A stretch of 64,000 bases of DNA from Bin90 sp965214635 (GTDB lineage: Bacteria > Chloroflexota > Dehalococcoidia > Lucifugimonadales > JADFKI01). The notes beneath the pieces were generated by a model, which saw nothing but the letters and a program-made list of their open reading frames with translations, was not told the DNA's origin and did not search any database. How positions within the stretch are numbered: the first letter of the stretch is position 1; every line of letters starts with the position of its first letter. The stretch spans positions 1-64,000 of the forward strand of contig OZ243964.1 in assembly GCA_965214635.1 (NCBI GenBank), given 5' to 3'. Both the position numbers and the translations under genes were made by a program. Below, piece after piece: positions 59,823-64,000 of this stretch.

Positions 59823-60667
59823 TGCGCCTTGCGCAAGCCGCAGCGCAAGCCGCCGACAGACTGCACCGATGTGGGATAGTGGACGCAGCGTTAGAAGCCG
59901 AGGTGTTGCTGCGACACCTGCTGGGTTGCAGCCGTAGCGCCTATTTCGCTATGCTGGGCGAGCCGCTGTCAGACGGACAGGCTCGACGCTTGGATGCCCT
60001 GCTTTGTCGTAGACTGGCGCGCGAACCCTTAGCGTACATCACCGGACTGCGCGAGTTCTACGGGCTGGACTTCATTGTAACACCTGACACACTCATCCCC
60101 CGCCAAGAGACTGAGCTGCTGGTGGATTTGGCGTTGGAGCATGCGCGCAGCCTGTGCCGCCCATCTGTTGCAATTGCCGATGTGGGAACGGGCTGCGGCG
60201 CCATCGCCATCGCCCTTGCCTGCAATCTGCCGACGGCGCGCGCGTGCGCATCCGACATATCTGCCGCTGCGCTGACCGTGGCGGACCTTAATCGCAGGCG
60301 ACACGGCGTAGCTGACAGGGTGGCGCTAGTGCGTGCAGACATGCTCACGGCGTTTTCGGGCAGGTTCGACATCATCGTGTCCAACCCGCCATACATCCGC
60401 AGCGAGTTGCTGGAGGGGTTGCAGCCGGAGGTGCGCCGTGAACCGCAGCTTGCCCTAGATGGCGGCGCTGACGGGCTTGCGTTGATACGGCGGCTGCTGG
60501 CACAAGCGTCAGCGCTACTGAACGATGGTGGTTGTGCGCTCGTGGAAATATCGCCTGAGCAGTCGGACGCAGCGTATGGTATTGCGCGTATACACTTCCC
60601 CGATGCGGAGGTCTCGTGCGCCAATGACCTGCTGGGATTGGCGCGCTGCGTGGTGGTGAAACTCTAG
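59822..60667 (+). CDS. prmC: Release factor glutamine methyltransferase
   Basis: The ATG at 59822 shares its A with the prfA TGA, giving 281 residues. Motif I is IADVGTGCGAIAIALA, and the catalytic NPPYIRSELL matches the NPPY motif. The N-terminal helical domain (REPLAYITGLREFYGLDFIV...LIPRQETELLVD) is typical. It methylates the Gln of the GGQ loop in RF1/RF2. The standard prfA-prmC coupling is conserved here. Confidence 0.96.
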   Translation: MRLAQAAAQAADRLHRCGIVDAALEAEVLLRHLLGCSRSAYFAMLGEPLSDGQARRLDALLCRRLAREPLAYITGLREFYGLDFIVTPDTLIPRQETELLVDLALEHARSLCRPSVAIADVGTGCGAIAIALACNLPTARACASDISAAALTVADLNRRRHGVADRVALVRADMLTAFSGRFDIIVSNPPYIRSELLEGLQPEVRREPQLALDGGADGLALIRRLLAQASALLNDGGCALVEISPEQSDAAYGIARIHFPDAEVSCANDLLGLARCVVVKL

Positions 60668-60766
60668 ACGGTGGATGCGTAATCGTCAGTCAGCCAATAG
60701 TTACTCGGCAATGTGCATATTCGTGAGAGCGTACTGGCGTACTTTTGGGGTCGGCTTGCGGCGGGG

Positions 60767-61906
60767 CTACTCCATACCGAGCTGGTAGTGCTTGCCCTCA
60801 GTCTTGATGGAGGGGGCGACCACGACCTCGGCGTTGTGCATCTCTTGGATGGTCTGTGCGCCGACCATTCCCATGCAGACCTGCAGTGCGCCCATCAGAT
60901 TTTGCGTGCCGTCGGTTACGGATGTGGGGCCGTACAGGATCTCTTCGAGGCTGCCGTTGATGCCCACCTTGACGCGTGTGCCGCGCGGGAGGGCGGGATG
61001 CGGGTTCGCCATCCCCCAGTTGTACCCCTTGCCAGGCGCTTCTTCGGACTGGGCGAGCGGCGTACCGAGCATCACTGCGTCTGCGCCGCACACGAAAGCC
61101 TTGCACAGGTCGCCGCCAGTGCGGATGCCGCCGTCTGTGATGATGGGGACATAGCGCCCGGATTGGCGATAGTATTCGTCGCGGGCGGCGGCGCAGTCTA
61201 GCGTCGCCGTAACCTGCGGCACGCCCACGCCGGTAACCTCGCGGGTGGTGCAGGCTGCGCCGGGCCCGACGCCCACCAGCACGCCGTGGATGCCCGTCTC
61301 CATCAGCTCTATCGCCACATCGTAGCCCACGCAGTTGCCCACGAGGACGGGGACATTTATCAGCTCCAACAGCTCGGGGAAGCGCAGCCCGCGCTGGCTG
61401 TTGGATATGTGCTTGGCGGTGGTAACGGTGGACTGCACGACGATCATGTCGGCGCCGGCTTCGGCGGCAACGGGCGCAAGTCTCTTCGTCTGTGCGGGGG
61501 TAACAGAAACGGCGCACACAGCGCCGTTGTCCTTGATCTCTTCCACCCGCTGCCCAACGAGTTCGTCGCGGATGGGGGCGGTGTAGAGCTTTTGGAGCAA
61601 GCCCGTAACCTCATCCTGCGGGGTGGTTACGATCTGGTTCAGCACCTCGTCGGGGTCATCGTATCGGGCTTGGACGCCCTCGAGGTTCATCACGCCCAGT
61701 CCACCGAGCGCGCTCATCTTGCCGGCGAATTCGGGCGAAACCACTGCGTCCATTGCGGACGCAAGCACCGGCGTTTTCAGTGTGATGCCATCAACCGGAA
61801 AGTCGGTGCTGGTCAACTCGGGGTTGACCGTCAACTCGCCCGGCACGATGGCGACTTCATCAAATCCATAGACTCTTCGCAGCTCTCGAATCTGAGGCGT
61901 TGCCAT
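60767..61906 (-). CDS. guaB3: GuaB3-type IMP dehydrogenase-related protein
   Basis: 379 residues, shorter than GuaB because the CBS pair is absent. VDGITLKTPVLASAMDAVVSPEFAGKMSALGGLGVMNLEGVQARYDD fits GuaB3. The catalytic Cys loop is GVGPGAACTTREVTGVGVPQ, and PIITDGGIRTGGDLCKAFVCGADAVMLGTPLA binds phosphate. GGAGG lies before the ATG. Family work links GuaB3 to XMP reductase-like or related purine activity; the role in this organism is unknown. Confidence 0.9.
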   Translation of the reverse strand: MATPQIRELRRVYGFDEVAIVPGELTVNPELTSTDFPVDGITLKTPVLASAMDAVVSPEFAGKMSALGGLGVMNLEGVQARYDDPDEVLNQIVTTPQDEVTGLLQKLYTAPIRDELVGQRVEEIKDNGAVCAVSVTPAQTKRLAPVAAEAGADMIVVQSTVTTAKHISNSQRGLRFPELLELINVPVLVGNCVGYDVAIELMETGIHGVLVGVGPGAACTTREVTGVGVPQVTATLDCAAARDEYYRQSGRYVPIITDGGIRTGGDLCKAFVCGADAVMLGTPLAQSEEAPGKGYNWGMANPHPALPRGTRVKVGINGSLEEILYGPTSVTDGTQNLMGALQVCMGMVGAQTIQEMHNAEVVVAPSIKTEGKHYQLGME

Positions 61907-61977
61907 GCGGGACCTCCGAGCGGGACTTCAATTTCGCAGTATTTAAAAAAGGTACAAGTTTAGGGAACTATAACAAA

Positions 61978-62026
61978 GAAAGTGGATTCTTTTCAAGGTT
62001 AAAACATGCTGGTGGTTTCCACTTTC
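61978..62026. repeat. Short inverted repeat between guaB3 and the methyltransferase
   Basis: GAAAGTGGA (61978-61986) and TCCACTTTC (62018-62026) are perfect inverted copies 31 bases apart. It could be an operator-like site. Nothing else was recognised in the 280-base gap except the promoter at 62101. Confidence 0.35.
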
Positions 62027-62100
62027 AGCTTCTATCCACTTATCTTGCTCCCCACTTGTTGACCCGTTTTTGACCCGCTTCGCTACCCGATTGCACGCGA

Positions 62101-62129
62101 TTGCGAAATAGAACTTATGCTCATATAAT
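62101..62129 (+). promoter_or_regulatory. Sigma70-type promoter of the DNA methyltransferase gene
   Basis: TTGCGA (62101-62106), a 17-base spacer and a perfect TATAAT (62124-62129), 57 bases before the ATG. Confidence 0.7.
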
Positions 62130-62186
62130 AGCGGTGTCGTAACTACGAACAGCAACTTGCGTGAGTGAGCGAGTGAGGATAGGGCA

Positions 62187-64000
62187 ATGGCTGCAATGCA
62201 ACAGACCGAGCCAACCGTGAATGTGGCGCTGGGCGCTGCGCTGCGAGGTATGATGCCCGGTTGCATGGTGCACACTGAGACCACGCGCGCCATCAGCAGC
62301 CATGCGGGCAAGCGCCCGGATGTGCTGGTAACCGCAGCCGACCGCGCCCCTGTGGTCGTTGAAGCCGAGTATGAGCCGGCGGCAGAGGTAGAGCTGGATG
62401 CTGTCCAGCGCATCGACCAGCCCATAGAGGGGCAGCCCCGCCGCGTCGAAGCCGCCATCGCGCTGCGCTATCCTGCATCGCTGCGAAACGCCTACCACAT
62501 CGAAGCGGCGCTGGCGTCCGAAAGCCTGTCCTACTGCGTGCTTTACGCCGACGAGACCCGTTTCCCGACATCTGGTTGGTTAAACGGCGGTGTTGCCGAC
62601 CTCGCCGACCTCATACGGCTGGTGTCCGTGCCGCAAAGAGAGATAGACGCCGCCGCTGACGCTCTGGAACGAGGCATTGAGGATGCGGCGAACATTTTGG
62701 ACGCCATGGATGCCACGCATCCCACCGCTACGGCGAACATAGCGCGTCTGCTTGGAATGGCGAATGTGCCGCAGACCCGCCGCATGGCAGCCGCCATACT
62801 CGCCAATGCCCTCGTGTTCCAAGAGCGCGTCGCCGCCATCCATCAGGGCATCAGCCCGCCGCGCCACACGGCAAGCTCACGCACAGCCAATCCCCAAGCC
62901 AAAACCCTCGCCGCTTGGAGCGAAATCCTTGACATCAACTACTGGCCAATTTTCTCCATTGGCAAGGACATCTTGGAGCAGATTGACCCGCACAACTCTA
63001 GGCTCATCCTCAACCGGCTGGAATACACCGCCGGCGATGTGAACGCCTCGGGCGTGTCCAATGCGCACGACTTGACCGGCCGCATATTCCAGCGATTGAT
63101 AGCCGACCGCAAGTATCTCGCCACATTCTACACGCTGCCGGCGTCTGCGGCGCTGCTGGCGCGCCTTGCCGTCGCCAAGCTGGGCGACATCGACTGGTCA
63201 GACCCGAACGCCATCGCAAAATTGCGCGTGGGCGACTTCGCCTGCGGCACGGGTGCGCTGCTGTCGGCGGTGTATGAGCAGATTGCCAACCGACACGAGC
63301 GCGCCGGCGGCAAAGCCGAAGACCTGCACACCGCCATGATGGAAGAGGTGCTGTACGGCTGCGATGTGATGCCGAGCGCCATACACATCACCGGCGCAAC
63401 CCTGTCGGGCATTCAGCCGAACATCGGATACAGCAACTCGCGCCTGTACACGCTGCCATATGGCAGGCAGTCCGATGGCAGCGTGCAAATCGGCTCGCTG
63501 GAGCTGCTCCAATCCTCCGCTATGATGACCTTGTTCAACACCAACGACCCTGCGCTGCGAACGGGAAGCATCGGCGAAGATACGGCGGCTCAGGTTACAG
63601 CAGACATTCCCGACGAGGGTTTCGACATCGTCATAATGAACCCGCCCTTCACGCGCGCCACGAACCACGAGGGCGCGCACGCCAATGTGGTCAACCCCGC
63701 ATTCGCCGCATTTGATGCAACCAATGAGGCGCAGACCGATATGGGAAAGCGAGTCAACCAGTTTGGGAGAGGAACTTCCTATCATGGCAACGCCGGACTT
63801 GCATCCGCTTTCACCGCTTTGGCAGACCGCAAACTCAAGCCCGGCGGGGTGATCGCTTTTGTGCTGCCTTTGTCTTCCGCCGTCGGCAAATCTTGGGAAA
63901 AGTTCCGCACGATGCTAGCAACTGCTTACACGGATTTAGAGGTGTTGAGCATCGCAGCTAACGGTAAGGACATGGCGTTTTCCTCTGACACGGGGATGGG
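62187..64000 (+). CDS. N6-adenine DNA methyltransferase with N-terminal restriction-like region (3' truncated by window end)
   Basis: The ATG at 62187 opens a frame that stays open to the window edge (at least 604 residues). Early on, RPDVLVTAADRAPVVVEAEY resembles a PD-(D/E)xK core, but with Glu-x-Glu (EAE) where the Lys is expected. LTGRIFQRLIADRKYLATFYT leads to the methyltransferase: motif I VGDFACGTGALLSAVYEQI, motif IV FDIVIMNPPFTRATNHEG, and ADRKLKPGGVIAFVLPLSSA. NPPF marks an N6-adenine enzyme of the type I/IIG kind. The remaining C-terminus and any partner genes lie beyond the window. Confidence 0.88.
   Translation, partial: MAAMQQTEPTVNVALGAALRGMMPGCMVHTETTRAISSHAGKRPDVLVTAADRAPVVVEAEYEPAAEVELDAVQRIDQPIEGQPRRVEAAIALRYPASLRNAYHIEAALASESLSYCVLYADETRFPTSGWLNGGVADLADLIRLVSVPQREIDAAADALERGIEDAANILDAMDATHPTATANIARLLGMANVPQTRRMAAAILANALVFQERVAAIHQGISPPRHTASSRTANPQAKTLAAWSEILDINYWPIFSIGKDILEQIDPHNSRLILNRLEYTAGDVNASGVSNAHDLTGRIFQRLIADRKYLATFYTLPASAALLARLAVAKLGDIDWSDPNAIAKLRVGDFACGTGALLSAVYEQIANRHERAGGKAEDLHTAMMEEVLYGCDVMPSAIHITGATLSGIQPNIGYSNSRLYTLPYGRQSDGSVQIGSLELLQSSAMMTLFNTNDPALRTGSIGEDTAAQVTADIPDEGFDIVIMNPPFTRATNHEGAHANVVNPAFAAFDATNEAQTDMGKRVNQFGRGTSYHGNAGLASAFTALADRKLKPGGVIAFVLPLSSAVGKSWEKFRTMLATAYTDLEVLSIAANGKDMAFSSDTGM

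Noticed and set aside
61930..62150. Remnant of an integrase or an attachment site near guaB3
   Set aside because: Some minus-strand residues looked phage-like at first, but no integrase motif or tRNA gene is present.

Overview
This 64 kb window is one continuous stretch of bacterial chromosome, dense in genes and moderately GC-rich. It carries about 57 supported protein genes on both strands, one 5S rRNA and one tRNA, with no prophage, insertion sequence or CRISPR array. The gene set suggests a free-living or host-associated heterotroph of the Chloroflexota, of the Dehalococcoidia/SAR202 type. The pointers are a GuaB3-type IMP dehydrogenase-like protein, CaiB/BaiF CoA transferases, an enolase-superfamily enzyme, tautomerases, an orphan 5S gene away from 16S/23S, and a short basic protein beginning MPKGRVPRRE. 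The lineage is an inference and has not been tested by phylogeny.

Layout. 0-6.5 kb: a truncated GNAT acetyltransferase, a PPOX flavin protein, a minus-strand run of methyltransferase, purB and an exported protein, two small ORFs, a HAD hydrolase and an AIR-synthase-like (HypE-like) protein. 6.7-12.5 kb: a likely acyl-CoA operon with a double CaiB/BaiF CoA transferase, a free-standing biotin carrier, biotin carboxylase and carboxyltransferase. 12.6-13.0 kb: an ArsC/Spx-family gene interrupted by one in-frame TGA exactly at the catalytic-cysteine position, followed by a SECIS-like hairpin, so probably a selenoprotein. 13.2-16.9 kb: cmk-plsC-glmS, then the 5S gene with its own strong promoter. 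17-24.9 kb: an amino-acid binding lipoprotein, amidase, DUF885 protein, GAPDH, HIT protein, a DinB/MPI-like protein and a MagIII-like glycosylase. 25.2-30.4 kb: the 2-oxoacid dehydrogenase complex E3-E1alpha-E1beta-E2. 30.6-38 kb: ThyX, a DM13 protein, a true formylglycine-generating enzyme, an AceE-like single-chain E1, a hydroxypyruvate-isomerase-like protein and a Gfo/Idh/MocA oxidoreductase. 38-47 kb: tRNA(CAU), envelope-anchored proteins, two cyclophilins, a class IV aminotransferase, two small tautomerase-like proteins and the enolase-superfamily enzyme. 47-52.8 kb: NudC, two tandem paralogues joining an HsdR-N-like nuclease domain to Thr-Pro repeats and a repeated C-terminal module, a DapA-family enzyme and an orphan metal-type ABC ATPase with a four-cysteine cluster. 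52.9-60.7 kb: information processing (rpsP-khpA-rimM, rpsT, relA/spoT, hisS, prfA-prmC). 60.8-64 kb: GuaB3 and the 5' part of a large N6-adenine DNA methyltransferase that runs off the right edge.

The candidates that go beyond routine annotation are the putative selenocysteine ArsC-like protein with its SECIS, the tandem HsdR-N/Thr-Pro/module proteins, and the partial methyltransferase that may open a defence locus past the window edge.
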